From: Angelakisella sp.
GTDB lineage: Bacteria > Bacillota > Clostridia > Oscillospirales > Ruminococcaceae
Length of the DNA: 64,000 nt
Assembly: GCA_020024555.1 (NCBI GenBank)
Contig: JAHHTQ010000001.1
Location: forward strand, 62,001-126,000
Direction: 5' to 3'
Positions 42,997 to 51,424 of this stretch are shown here, one piece after another (position 1 is the stretch's first letter; every line of letters starts with the position of its first letter). The position numbers were made by a program, and so were the translations under genes. The notes under the pieces are model-generated. The model saw only the letters and a program-made list of their open reading frames with translations. It made no database searches and was not told where the DNA came from.

Positions 42997-43713
42997 TTAT
43001 TCTATCCATTTATAACCAAACCCCCATACGGTAGACAGATGTTGAGGAGCGCTGGGATCATCTTCTATTTTCATTCTGAGTCTACGAACATTTACGTCTA
43101 CTATTTTCTCGTCACCGAAGAAGTCTTCTCCCCAAATATTTGTGAGAAGGACAGTTCTTTCAAGTGCGGTATTTGGATTTTTTAAAAATTGCTCCATCAG
43201 CTGAAATTCAACTTGTGTTAAATCTATAATTTCATCTTTTTTGGTAAGCACGTGGCTACGTGTATTTAGGATAAAATCCCCCGAAACCAGTTCATCGACA
43301 TTTTGTGAAATCATCGGCGTAACAGGTGATGAACTTATGCGTCTGAATAAAGCGTCTATACGCGCGGTTAATTCAGATGGGCTAAACGGTTTGGTTATAT
43401 AGTCATCAGCCCCAAGCATCAAACCGTTTACCTTATCCATTTCTTGACTTTTTGCCGAAAGCATAATTATTCCTACAACATTATTGATTTTTCTTATTTC
43501 CTTGCATACTGTAAATCCATCAATTCCGGGTAGCATAACATCAAGCAAAACCATTATAAAATCATTTGGAGTAGCCTTAAATTTTTCGATGGCTTCTTCG
43601 CCGCTACCTACGCCGGTAACTTTATATCCGAATCTTTCAAGATTAATTATTACAAAATCTCTGATAGAATCCTCGTCTTCGCATAACAATATTTTTTTTT
43701 CGTTATTATTCAT
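42997..43713 (-). CDS. OmpR/PhoB-family response regulator
   Basis: About 238 residues: receiver domain with acidic pocket CEDED, phospho-Asp in MVLLDVMLPGIDGF and Lys in DDYITKPFSPSEL, followed by a winged-helix DNA-binding domain (about 140-238; VDVNVRRLRMKIEDDPSAPQ and VWGFGYKW). An in-frame TTG at 43728 lies in the GGGAGGA ribosome binding site, so ATG 43713 is the start. It is cotranscribed with the histidine kinase downstream and lipoprotein gene upstream. Confidence 0.93.
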   Translation of the reverse strand: MNNNEKKILLCEDEDSIRDFVIINLERFGYKVTGVGSGEEAIEKFKATPNDFIMVLLDVMLPGIDGFTVCKEIRKINNVVGIIMLSAKSQEMDKVNGLMLGADDYITKPFSPSELTARIDALFRRISSSPVTPMISQNVDELVSGDFILNTRSHVLTKKDEIIDLTQVEFQLMEQFLKNPNTALERTVLLTNIWGEDFFGDEKIVDVNVRRLRMKIEDDPSAPQHLSTVWGFGYKWIE

Positions 43714-43756
43714 TAAATATCCTCCCAACTATGTCATCATACTGCGATACTTGTCG

Positions 43757-45100
43757 TTACAGTATGGTAAATAGATTTTTCACTTCTTCTTGTGTAATAA
43801 AATATTTATTGGTATTGTCGTTTGGAACATACCCCATATATACTTTGCCGTTTCGCTCACCTATCAAGAAATAGCGTTGCAAATCAAGTTTATCGATAAT
43901 ATCCCGAGAATAGTAAACTCTTATTCTCAAAAGTTCTTTTTTGTGGTCAAATACATCATTGTTTTCATTTATAAAGAAAATAATTTCTGTTTTGTCTTGA
44001 TAAGTGAATATGCTAAGTGGCAGAGAATACCATAATTTTGGTATTTTAAAATATATTGAATTATTAAAATCAATATAAGTTCTTAAAACAAGTTTGTTAT
44101 TGGCGATTTCATTACGACCTTTTACTGTAAATTGAGCATAATCAATAAAATACTCAGCATTTGGTGATTGTCTTGTATATCCGTTTGCAAGATTTTGGAT
44201 AGGGATTTCTATTATTCCGTCATTGTTAATATCCCCGCAATTTACAGGGGTCTTTCTATAATTAATTTCGTCAAATAAAAGTTCAAAAGCTTCATTACCA
44301 TCAAATTTATATACATAAGTGGAGTAGTATCCATTATTAAGTTTTGCATCTATAAACAAGCCTCTGCTTGTTTGGTCAATTTTGCCTATTTGAATTTTAT
44401 TGAAATCCAAAATTTCAGTTGGGAGAGGAAAGTAGTTTTTTACAACCAACATACCGTAGCTATCTGCGCCAGCGAAGTACATATTTGGGGAAGTATCTTT
44501 GAATTTATCTCCAAGTTCAAAGAAGATTAAATCAGTTTTTCCGTCTAAATTATAATCCTGAATAAGTAATTCCGAATAGTCCCATTTATTATTGAGTTTA
44601 AGTGAAAATTTGTTGTATGTGTTTTGTTTACAATCATATACAGCAAGAACACTTTTTGTGGTATCTTCTAATTGCAACCCGATTAATAGCTTGTTTTTTC
44701 CGCCTATTTCTCTGTAATCAATAAAATCAATATCGCCCGAGAAAGCAAAGTCACTTATAATCTCACTTACGTACCAATCATCATTTTGATTATACAGTAA
44801 AGCCATTTTTATAATATTCTCTTGCGTGGTTTTAAAAAAACAAATAGCTTCGTCTACGTCATCATTATTTAGGTCAATAAAGTTAAATCCTGAGGAATAT
44901 TTACCGTTTTTGGGATATTTAATTGTATATTCACCTTCTATGGTGCTTTCAAGCGCCTTTGTGATTTTTATTTGAAGGTCACTGAGTTTAGGTGGCATTA
45001 ATATTTTTTCTATATTAAGTTCCAGCGGTGTGCAACCTGTAAAACAAGTAATAAATATGCAGGCAAGAACACCGATGATAATTTTATAATATTTATTCAT
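43757..45100 (-). CDS. Lipoprotein with FG-GAP/VCBS-like calcium-binding repeats
   Basis: 447 residues. Lipobox CFTGC at about residue 23 after a hydrophobic signal. The mature part contains at least three D-x-N-x-D-G-like loops, DLNNDDVDEAI, QDYNLDGKTDLIF and GDINNDGIIEIP, as in beta-propeller FG-GAP/VCBS repeats that bind calcium. No enzyme motif is visible. Its place as the first gene before a response regulator and kinase suggests it feeds or modulates that sensory pair at the cell surface; this is inference from position. Confidence 0.75.
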   Translation of the reverse strand: MNKYYKIIIGVLACIFITCFTGCTPLELNIEKILMPPKLSDLQIKITKALESTIEGEYTIKYPKNGKYSSGFNFIDLNNDDVDEAICFFKTTQENIIKMALLYNQNDDWYVSEIISDFAFSGDIDFIDYREIGGKNKLLIGLQLEDTTKSVLAVYDCKQNTYNKFSLKLNNKWDYSELLIQDYNLDGKTDLIFFELGDKFKDTSPNMYFAGADSYGMLVVKNYFPLPTEILDFNKIQIGKIDQTSRGLFIDAKLNNGYYSTYVYKFDGNEAFELLFDEINYRKTPVNCGDINNDGIIEIPIQNLANGYTRQSPNAEYFIDYAQFTVKGRNEIANNKLVLRTYIDFNNSIYFKIPKLWYSLPLSIFTYQDKTEIIFFINENNDVFDHKKELLRIRVYYSRDIIDKLDLQRYFLIGERNGKVYMGYVPNDNTNKYFITQEEVKNLFTIL

Positions 45101-45219
45101 TTTTAATTTATCCTTTTATAGTAATAATAGGTATAATAAAAAATTACACTTAGATGTATTGTATCATATTTTCAAAATATAATAAAGCATATTTATGAAA
45201 TTTTATTTAATAAATATAA

Positions 45220-45251
45220 AAGGGTTATAACAAAAATCAGTTATAACCCTT
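45220..45251 (-). terminator. Terminator downstream of alr
   Basis: AAGGGTTATAAC / GTTATAACCCTT, 12-bp perfect stem with an 8-base loop, followed on the minus strand by TTTTATATTT. Confidence 0.85.
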
Positions 45252-45267
45252 AGCTCTATATTTAATA

Positions 45268-46392
45268 TTAATCTTTATAAATTCTTTGTACACGTGGAGA
45301 AATAGCGCAAATTCTTTCGTAGTGCACAGTATCTGTTTTTTCGGCAAGTTCTTCAAAGGTAATTGTTTTACCGTTTTGTGTGCCTACAAGTATAACCTCA
45401 TCACCCATTTTTACATTTTGTATATGTGTTACGTCAGTCATTAACTGATCCATACAAACTCTACCCACAACAGGTGCATACTCACCGTTGATGATAACAT
45501 TTGCGTTATTACCAAGTATTCGGGGATAACCGTCAGCATAACCTATAGTTACTGTTGCGATTTTTCTGTCACAATCAGCGGTATAATGTCTGCCGTAGCT
45601 TAACGTATCGCCACTATGTATGGTTTTTACCATAGCAACCGTTGCGTGCAGTGACATAAGAGGCTTTAAATCCAGTATATCGGCAAGCTCATCAGACGGA
45701 GCAAAGCCGTATTGCGCGATACCAACACGTACCATATCAAGTCTTGTTTCAGGATAAAGTATACCCGCAGCGGAATTTGCGCAATGTTTTATTCCTGTGT
45801 CAATACCGGCTTGGTTTAATGATTTACAACAAAATAAAAATTTTTGTAATTGCAAATGAGTAAAATCAACGCTGGTGTTGTTTTTTTCATCAGCAACAGC
45901 AAAATGTGTAAATATACCTGTGATTTCAATGCCTTTTTGGATAATTTCCTTTACATCGCTTATTAATTGTGAAACGCTTTTTATATTATATCCAAGTCTG
46001 CCCATACCTGTGTCAAGTTTTAGATGACACTGTACTTTAAAGTTGCCCTTTTGCGCATAATCTGATATTTGAACAGCATATTCATGTGAATAAAGCGCCT
46101 GTGTCAAGTTATATTCAGACAATAGTTTTGCGTCTTCTGGAGCAGTGTAGCCAAATATTAATATTGGCTTTGTTATTTTTTCGTTACGCAGCGCTATCCC
46201 TTCCTGTAAAGTAGCCACACCAAACCAGTCAGCGCCTAATTCCTCGGCTTTTTTTGCGATTGCGACATCTCCGTGTCCATAAGCATTTGCTTTTATTACA
46301 GCTAAATACTTTGTATTAATATGTTTTTTAATAGTATTAAAATTATGTTCGTAGTTATTAAAATTAATTTCTGCCCACGCTCTGTGTTGCAA
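45268..46392 (-). CDS. alr: Alanine racemase
   Basis: About 374 residues, PLP enzyme making D-alanine for peptidoglycan. PLP lysine in YLAVIKANAYGHGDVAIAKK, IFTHFAVADEKNN, RVGIAQYGFAPSDEL and the catalytic tyrosine region GDTLSYGRHYTADCDRKIAT followed by GYADGYPRILGN; VVGRVCMDQLMTDVTH closes the C-terminal domain. An upstream in-frame TTG at 46410 overlaps the AAGAGGTG ribosome binding site, so TTG 46392 (MQHRAWAEINFNNY) is preferred. Terminated downstream; tgt lies just upstream on the same strand. Confidence 0.95.
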   Translation of the reverse strand: MQHRAWAEINFNNYEHNFNTIKKHINTKYLAVIKANAYGHGDVAIAKKAEELGADWFGVATLQEGIALRNEKITKPILIFGYTAPEDAKLLSEYNLTQALYSHEYAVQISDYAQKGNFKVQCHLKLDTGMGRLGYNIKSVSQLISDVKEIIQKGIEITGIFTHFAVADEKNNTSVDFTHLQLQKFLFCCKSLNQAGIDTGIKHCANSAAGILYPETRLDMVRVGIAQYGFAPSDELADILDLKPLMSLHATVAMVKTIHSGDTLSYGRHYTADCDRKIATVTIGYADGYPRILGNNANVIINGEYAPVVGRVCMDQLMTDVTHIQNVKMGDEVILVGTQNGKTITFEELAEKTDTVHYERICAISPRVQRIYKD

Positions 46393-46434
46393 AAAAAACA
46401 CCTCTTTCAATAAGATATATAAACATATTATCTT

Positions 46435-47568
46435 TTATATACGTTTACCCAAAATTTCAATGTTTTCCTTATAGAATTCTTCAAATGTATCGTTGTCCAT
46501 ACTGTCACGTATTTTTTCCATAAGAGTATTGTAAAAATACAGGTTGTGCATAACAGCAAGACGCATACCCAGCATTTCTCCCGCGCGAAGAAGATGTCTG
46601 ATATATGCTTTTGAGTGATTGCGACAAACAGGACAATCACACTTTGTATCAAGCGGAGTGTCGTCCTCTGCATATTTCGCATTGTTTATGTTGATAACAC
46701 CGCCCCATGTAAATATGTGGCCGTGGCGGGCATTACGACTCGGCATTACGCAGTCAAATAAATCAACACCACGATGCACAGCTTCAAGGATATTTACAGG
46801 CGTGCCAACTCCCATTAAGTAACGTGGTTTGTTTTTTGGCATATATGGTTCAACTGCTTCGATTACTCTGTACATTTCCTCGGCAGTTTCGCCAACTGCA
46901 AGACCACCTATTGCGTATCCGTCAAGGTCAAGTTTTGCTATATCCTGCATATGTTTTATACGTATATCGTCGTATGTTCCACCCTGATTGATACCAAATA
47001 GCATTTGATGTTTATTAATGGTTTCGGGTAGAGAGTTTAGTCTGTCCATCTCATTTTTGCAACGAATGAGCCATCGTGTTGTACGTTCAACTGAATCCTC
47101 AACATATTTTCGGGGAGACGGGTTTTTAATACATTCGTCAAAAGCCATAGCGATAGTAGAAGCAAGATGAGATTGTATTTGCATACTTTCCTCAGGCCCC
47201 ATAAATATTCGTCTACCGTCAACGTGCGAATTGAAAGTTACGCCTTCCTCCGTAATTTTACGGAGTTGCGCAAGTGAAAACACCTGAAAACCGCCGCTAT
47301 CGGTCAATATAGGTCTGTCCCAATTCATAAATTTATGCAGACCACCCATTTTATATACAGTGTTGTCACCCGGTCTAACATGAAGATGATAAGTGTTGCA
47401 AAGTTCAACTTGGCATTTAAGCTCATTTTTTAAATCAAGTGAAGATATTCCGCCCTTAATGGCGGCTACTGTTCCAACATTCATAAATGCCGGTGTTTGA
47501 ACAGTACCATGTACAGTTTCAAAAGTACCACGTCTTGCAGTACCGCAATTTTTAATTAATTTATACAT
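46435..47568 (-). CDS. tgt: Queuine/preQ1 tRNA-ribosyltransferase
   Basis: 377 residues of Tgt, which swaps guanine 34 of certain tRNAs for preQ1. Seen: TPAFMNVGTVAAIKGGISSL, nucleophile/base region ILTDSGGFQVFSLAQLRKI, GGLAVGETAEEMYRVIEAVE, YLMGVGTPVNILEAVHRGVD with the second catalytic Asp, FDCVMPSRNARHG, and the zinc site CDCPVCRNHS with a distal His. Standard length. Precursor genes queCDEF are not in the window. A consensus promoter is at 47618-47646. Confidence 0.96.
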   Translation of the reverse strand: MYKLIKNCGTARRGTFETVHGTVQTPAFMNVGTVAAIKGGISSLDLKNELKCQVELCNTYHLHVRPGDNTVYKMGGLHKFMNWDRPILTDSGGFQVFSLAQLRKITEEGVTFNSHVDGRRIFMGPEESMQIQSHLASTIAMAFDECIKNPSPRKYVEDSVERTTRWLIRCKNEMDRLNSLPETINKHQMLFGINQGGTYDDIRIKHMQDIAKLDLDGYAIGGLAVGETAEEMYRVIEAVEPYMPKNKPRYLMGVGTPVNILEAVHRGVDLFDCVMPSRNARHGHIFTWGGVININNAKYAEDDTPLDTKCDCPVCRNHSKAYIRHLLRAGEMLGMRLAVMHNLYFYNTLMEKIRDSMDNDTFEEFYKENIEILGKRI

Positions 47569-47617
47569 TTTTTTCTCCCATAATATTATAAAACTTTTAT
47601 TTTAAAAATACTTTGTC

Positions 47618-47646
47618 ATTATAGCATTAATGTTTATAGATTGCAA
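47618..47646 (-). promoter_or_regulatory. Sigma-A promoter for tgt
   Basis: On the minus strand TTGCAA (47646-47641), 17-base spacer, TATAAT (47623-47618), about 50 bases before the tgt ATG. Confidence 0.75.
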
Positions 47647-47705
47647 TATTATCGTATTAAATAAGAGTATGGCTATTTTTATATTGACAAATTGCACGAA
47701 AAAAC

Positions 47706-47756
47706 TTGACATATATATACATTGTGTTTATAATATATGTGTCAAGACACATATAT
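47706..47756 (+). promoter_or_regulatory. Consensus promoter with overlapping palindromic operator
   Basis: TTGACA at 47706-47711, 17-base spacer and TATAAT at 47729-47734 match the sigma-A consensus exactly. Directly over the -10 and start site lies ATATATGTGTC-AA-GACACATATAT (47733-47756), a perfect 11-bp dyad. This geometry is classic for a repressor operator. Since the gene behind it looks like a niacin S-component, a NiaR-type repressor is a candidate, but I cannot confirm the match. Confidence 0.8.
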
Positions 47757-47788
47757 ATACATATATTATTTAATGAGGAGTATCAGTT

Positions 47789-48352
47789 ATGAAAACAAAA
47801 GCAAATGTTCAGGAAATGTGTAGTACAGCGTTATTGTGCGCAATCGGTATACTCGTACCTATTTTTTCACCAATAAAAATTCCAATAGGTCCAATGAGTT
47901 TTACCCTTGCAAGTCACGTTGCAATTTTTATAGCTATGTTTATAAATCCACGTGTGGCGTGCCTTGTGTCACTAGGTACAACACTCGGCTTTGCGCTTAG
48001 CGGTATGCCGTTGGTTGTGGTTTTGCGTGCCGCATCACATATTGTATTTTCTGTAATGGGCGCATTGTATTTGCAACACAATCCAAAAATTATGCAATCA
48101 AAAAGAGATATGGCTATCTACGCACTTGTTTTAAGCGTAATACACGCGCTCGGAGAAATAATTGTCGTAACAGGATTTTTCCTTGCAGGACAACCAATGC
48201 AAGGTGGATTTGTGTATGCGGTATTTGGTTTGGTTGGACTTGGTACAGTTGTGCATAGTATGGTAGACTTTTATATAGCAGTTCTTATATGGGTTCCTGT
48301 AAGCAAATATGTAAAAATGAGTTGTAAAATAAATTATCGTGCAAAAGCATAA
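47789..48352 (+). CDS. ECF transporter S component, probably niacin-specific (NiaX-like)
   Basis: 187 residues with five to six hydrophobic helices and no ATPase domain, as expected of an energy-coupling-factor S component. Segments FTLASHVAIFIAMFINPRVA and GTTLGFALSGMPLVVVLRAA look like the NiaX subgroup. It would use the shared EcfAAT module encoded elsewhere. GAGGAG precedes the ATG. pncB at 15.7 kb would take nicotinate onward. The substrate call rests on resemblance recalled from memory and is less sure than the transporter class. Confidence 0.65.
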   Translation: MKTKANVQEMCSTALLCAIGILVPIFSPIKIPIGPMSFTLASHVAIFIAMFINPRVACLVSLGTTLGFALSGMPLVVVLRAASHIVFSVMGALYLQHNPKIMQSKRDMAIYALVLSVIHALGEIIVVTGFFLAGQPMQGGFVYAVFGLVGLGTVVHSMVDFYIAVLIWVPVSKYVKMSCKINYRAKA

Positions 48353-48378
48353 TTAATAAAATTATAAAGTAAAAAAAT

Positions 48379-48428
48379 AAGGCGCAATATTCGGATAAAT
48401 GTTTGTAATTTACCGAATATTGTGCCTT
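48379..48428. terminator. Bidirectional terminator between convergent genes
   Basis: AAGGCGCAATATTCGG / CCGAATATTGTGCCTT, a 16-pair stem with one G-U. T-rich runs follow on both strands (TTTTGGTTTTT on plus, TTATTTTTTT on minus). Confidence 0.93.
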
Positions 48429-48440
48429 TTGGTTTTTCTA

Positions 48441-49634
48441 TTACTTATATGGTTCTATTGCTGTTAAAGCTGTCAATAGTTGTATTTTACGCGTATGGTA
48501 TTCTTTTCTGAAAGATTTGTCAATACGTTCCATAACTTTCAGCGCATTTTCATAGTTAATCATAGATAAAATTATCGCATATTGATTTGGACTGCAACGA
48601 GTAAAGATATCGGAACTTCTAAGTGAAATATTAATGACATCTTCAAGCTTTTTCATACCTTTTTCCTTTGTTTTTTGCGGAAGCTCCTCGTCGTTGGCAG
48701 ATGAAATTGTAATTAATGCCATAAAAACAGAGTAGCCTGTTCTTTCTATGCTTCTTGTCATAAATTGATACAGTCTGCGAAATACTTCGTACTCACAATA
48801 AAAAGGTGTTTTTTGTACATTGTCTTCTTTTTTTAGGTCAGCTTTCAAAGTATTGATATCCATATTACTTGTATTTACAAATTTTGATATACTGTCAAAT
48901 AGCTCAGTGGTTTGTTGTGAAATTTCGACACCGAGTTCTTTGTAAAATGTTTCACGCAAAGCGGAGTAGTATGAGATAGCTTTTCTGCCCTGTCCTTTTT
49001 TATAGTAGGCATACATTAAATATCTGTGTGCCGGTTCTTCAAAATTGTCTATTGTCAGAACTTTTGTTGCCATACTGATTATACTGTCATACATATCGTT
49101 CTCTTTGTAGTATTCCAAAAGCTTGTAAGCAACATTAAAACAAATATTATTATATTTTGCAATATATGGAACAGTCCATTCGGTAGTAGGTAAATTTGAC
49201 AAAAATTCACCATTATATAAGTCCATAATTTTTTCATATATTTCAATTTGTTTTTCTAATTTTGTCTCATTTGCAGCTTGGTCTAAATATTGTTCCACTA
49301 ATTCAATATCCAGTTGAAAATTAAGACAATTATTGACAGTGTAGCTACCCCCGAAAGACATAACAATTTCCTTTGCCATAGGGAAATTATATGTTTGCAA
49401 AGTTTTACGTAGTCTATAAACCAAATTTTTTACAGAAGAAGCAGGATTTGCAATATCCTCATTCCACAATGCCGTTGATATGGCGTTAATTGAAACGGGC
49501 TGGTCACGATTAACGAACAAATATGCAAGCAAAGAAGTCAGTTGTTGACTTAAATCATTATATTGTATTTGTATATCCGATGATTTCATTACAAAATCGC
49601 CTAAAAGATTTATAATTATTGGTACATTAACCAT
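48441..49634 (-). CDS. SARP-like regulator: winged helix, BTAD, degenerate cyclase-like domain
   Basis: 397 residues. N-terminal OmpR-type winged helix (about 1-100; VSINAISTALWNEDIANPAS, VKNLVYRLRKTL), a bacterial transcriptional activator domain of TPR-like helices (about 110-265; YKKGQGRKAISYYSALRETF followed by YKELGVEIS), then a C-terminal module (about 285-397) whose strand order resembles GGDEF domains (ISLRSSDIFTRCSPNQYAII) but with no GGDEF signature, the position reading SPNQYA. It is likely a DNA-binding regulator whose ligand is unknown. Stands alone with a terminator. Confidence 0.8.
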   Translation of the reverse strand: MVNVPIIINLLGDFVMKSSDIQIQYNDLSQQLTSLLAYLFVNRDQPVSINAISTALWNEDIANPASSVKNLVYRLRKTLQTYNFPMAKEIVMSFGGSYTVNNCLNFQLDIELVEQYLDQAANETKLEKQIEIYEKIMDLYNGEFLSNLPTTEWTVPYIAKYNNICFNVAYKLLEYYKENDMYDSIISMATKVLTIDNFEEPAHRYLMYAYYKKGQGRKAISYYSALRETFYKELGVEISQQTTELFDSISKFVNTSNMDINTLKADLKKEDNVQKTPFYCEYEVFRRLYQFMTRSIERTGYSVFMALITISSANDEELPQKTKEKGMKKLEDVINISLRSSDIFTRCSPNQYAIILSMINYENALKVMERIDKSFRKEYHTRKIQLLTALTAIEPYK

Positions 49635-49917
49635 ATTGAACCTCCATTTATTTTAAGTTATGATAATATTAAAAAAGATATTGAAAAAAATGTAAAATAA
49701 CAATATTGGTATAAAAAAATATATTAATTAAGCAAATCACTTAATATTGTGAATATATTATAGCACATTTAATTTTTTTTGCAATATTTTGCTTTATTTT
49801 TACACAGATTTAAATTATGATTATTAATTTAAAAATTTTAATACAAAATATGACATTTTTTTAATAATAACAGTAGTATTATTATAGAAATTAATTAAAA
49901 AGAAAGGATAACTAAAT
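49635..49917. other. Intergenic region between BTAD gene and spoIIAA
   Basis: 283 very AT-rich bases between divergent genes. It holds an 8-bp dyad TAATAATA-N7-TATTATTA (49862-49884) about 35 bases before spoIIAA. No confident sigma-H or sigma-A promoter or Spo0A box stood out by eye. Confidence 0.4.
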
Positions 49918-50256
49918 ATGTCAATAAGAATTGATGATAATGGTTCCACTATCACCGTCAAATTAGAAGGTGAGCTTGATCACCATGTAGCAAAGAGTTT
50001 ACGGGAAAAAATTGATAATTATATAAACATTTATATGCCCAAAAAAGTTATTTTGGATTTTAAAGATTTGGATTTTATGGATTCTTCGGGTATCGGATTT
50101 ATTATGGGAAGATACAAACTTTTATCTGAAATTAAGTCGAAGCTATATATTATAAATATGTCCGAGGACTTTAAGAAAGTAATGAAATTGGCAGGACTTG
50201 AAAAATTAAATATTAATTTGGAAAAAGGAAGTGAAGAAGATGAAAATAATCAATAG
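49918..50256 (+). CDS. spoIIAA: Anti-sigma F factor antagonist SpoIIAA
   Basis: 112-residue STAS-domain protein. The phosphorylated serine sits in LDFMDSSGIGFIMGRYK, and the N-terminal VKLEGELDHHVAKSLRE matches SpoIIAA. Unphosphorylated SpoIIAA releases sigma F from SpoIIAB in the forespore. Standard length, with a few extra acidic residues at the C-terminus that overlap spoIIAB. Preceded by AAGAAAGGAT. Confidence 0.95.
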   Translation: MSIRIDDNGSTITVKLEGELDHHVAKSLREKIDNYINIYMPKKVILDFKDLDFMDSSGIGFIMGRYKLLSEIKSKLYIINMSEDFKKVMKLAGLEKLNINLEKGSEEDENNQ

Positions 50257-50665
50257 TACAAAAATTATATTTACCGCAAAGAGTGAGAATGAAAGTTTTG
50301 CGAGAATGGCTGTTACCGCATTTATGTCAACAGTTGACCCCACAGTAAATGAGTTGTGTGATATTAAAACAGCCGTTTCCGAAGCTGTTACAAACTGTAT
50401 TGTGCATGGTTATAATGAAAAAAAAGGCGATGTTACAATATATGCACGCATAACCGATAAACGTAAAATAATAATAACAATAAAGGACAGGGGGTGTGGC
50501 ATAGAGAATATAGAAAAGGCGCAAGAACCGCTGTATACGACATGTACAACAGGGGAGAGAGCAGGACTGGGTTTTGCGCTTATGAATGAACTTTGCGATA
50601 AAGTCGTCGTACACTCTGTATTAAATAAGGGAACTACCGTTACTCTACATAAACAACTTCAATAG
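50240..50665 (+). CDS. spoIIAB: Anti-sigma F factor SpoIIAB (serine kinase)
   Basis: About 141 residues, a GHKL kinase that binds sigma F and phosphorylates SpoIIAA. Seen: FARMAVTAFMSTVDPTVNEL, the N-box DIKTAVSEAVTNCIVHGY, the ATP-binding IKDRGCGIENIEKA and ERAGLGFALM. An in-frame GTG at 50231 overlaps the AGGAAG site, so ATG 50240 is favoured. The gene overlaps the end of spoIIAA by 17 bases. Confidence 0.95.
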   Translation: MKIINSTKIIFTAKSENESFARMAVTAFMSTVDPTVNELCDIKTAVSEAVTNCIVHGYNEKKGDVTIYARITDKRKIIITIKDRGCGIENIEKAQEPLYTTCTTGERAGLGFALMNELCDKVVVHSVLNKGTTVTLHKQLQ

Positions 50666-50696
50666 TATACATAAATACAAACAGAGGTGATTTTTT

Positions 50697-51377
50697 ATTA
50701 ATAGCAATCTATTGGAAAAAGAGTTGTCACTAGATGAAATGGTAGAGAAGAATTTAGGCTTGGTTCATTCCTGTGTACATCGCTTTACGGGTAGAGGAAT
50801 AGAGTATGATGATATGTATCAAGCGGGCTGTATGGGACTTGTAAAAGCTATCAAAGGTTTTGATAAATCACGTGGCATAATGTTTTCAACGTATGCTGTA
50901 CCTGTAATTTTGGGTGAAATTCGCAGACTTTTTCGTGATGGCGGAACAGTAAAAGTAAGCAGAAGCGTAAAAGAACTTGGTTTAAAAGCAGTTCGTTGCA
51001 AAGAGTACTTAGAAAAGAAATTGGGTAGGGAGGTTCATATATCTGAAATTGCAAAAGAATTGGAGGTATCGGAAGATGATGTAACCGAAGCGCTGACTGC
51101 AACAATGCCGACGATTTCTTTGACTGTCAACGAAGACGAAGGTGGCGGTCAGATGGATATTCCGACTGAATATCTTGATGACCACTTGTCTGATGTATTG
51201 TCGTTAAAGCAACTTATTTCAGAACTTCCGAGTCAAGACAGAATGATAATTTATTATAGGTTTTATAAAGACTATACGCAAAGCAAAACGGCAGAAAAAC
51301 TCAATATGACGCAAGTGCAAGTATCCCGAAAGGAAAAGAAAATACTTAAATTTCTATATCAAAAATTAAATTCATAA
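50697..51377 (+). CDS. sigF: RNA polymerase sporulation sigma factor SigF
   Basis: About 226 residues. Region 2 (DEMVEKNLGLVHSCVHRFTG then IEYDDMYQAGCMGLVKAIKG and FSTYAVPVILGEIRRLFRDG), region 3 and region 4 with the helix-turn-helix KTAEKLNMTQVQVSRKEKKI are complete. It is the forespore sigma factor. The start is unusual: GAGGTGA (50684-50690) lies 6 bases before an in-frame ATT at 50697, while the first usable TTG (50712) is 21 bases away. I therefore prefer the ATT start, with TTG 50712 as the alternative. The N-terminus is shorter than in Bacillus SigF. Confidence 0.9.
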   Translation: MNSNLLEKELSLDEMVEKNLGLVHSCVHRFTGRGIEYDDMYQAGCMGLVKAIKGFDKSRGIMFSTYAVPVILGEIRRLFRDGGTVKVSRSVKELGLKAVRCKEYLEKKLGREVHISEIAKELEVSEDDVTEALTATMPTISLTVNEDEGGGQMDIPTEYLDDHLSDVLSLKQLISELPSQDRMIIYYRFYKDYTQSKTAEKLNMTQVQVSRKEKKILKFLYQKLNS

Positions 51378-51378
51378 T

Positions 51379-51421
51379 AAAACCCTTCTTATATCATTAC
51401 CCACAATATAAGAAGGGTTTT
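51379..51421. terminator. Bidirectional terminator between sigF and citrate synthase
   Basis: AAAACCCTTCTTATAT / ATATAAGAAGGGTTTT, a perfect 16-bp stem with an 11-base loop. Its A/T ends give U-runs in either direction. Confidence 0.93.
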
Positions 51422-51424
51422 GTG

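Noticed and set aside
49862..49884. Dyad TAATAATA-N7-TATTATTA as the spoIIAA operator
   Set aside because: Its composition is only A and T in a very AT-rich region, so it can arise by chance; no sigma-H or Spo0A motif accompanies it.
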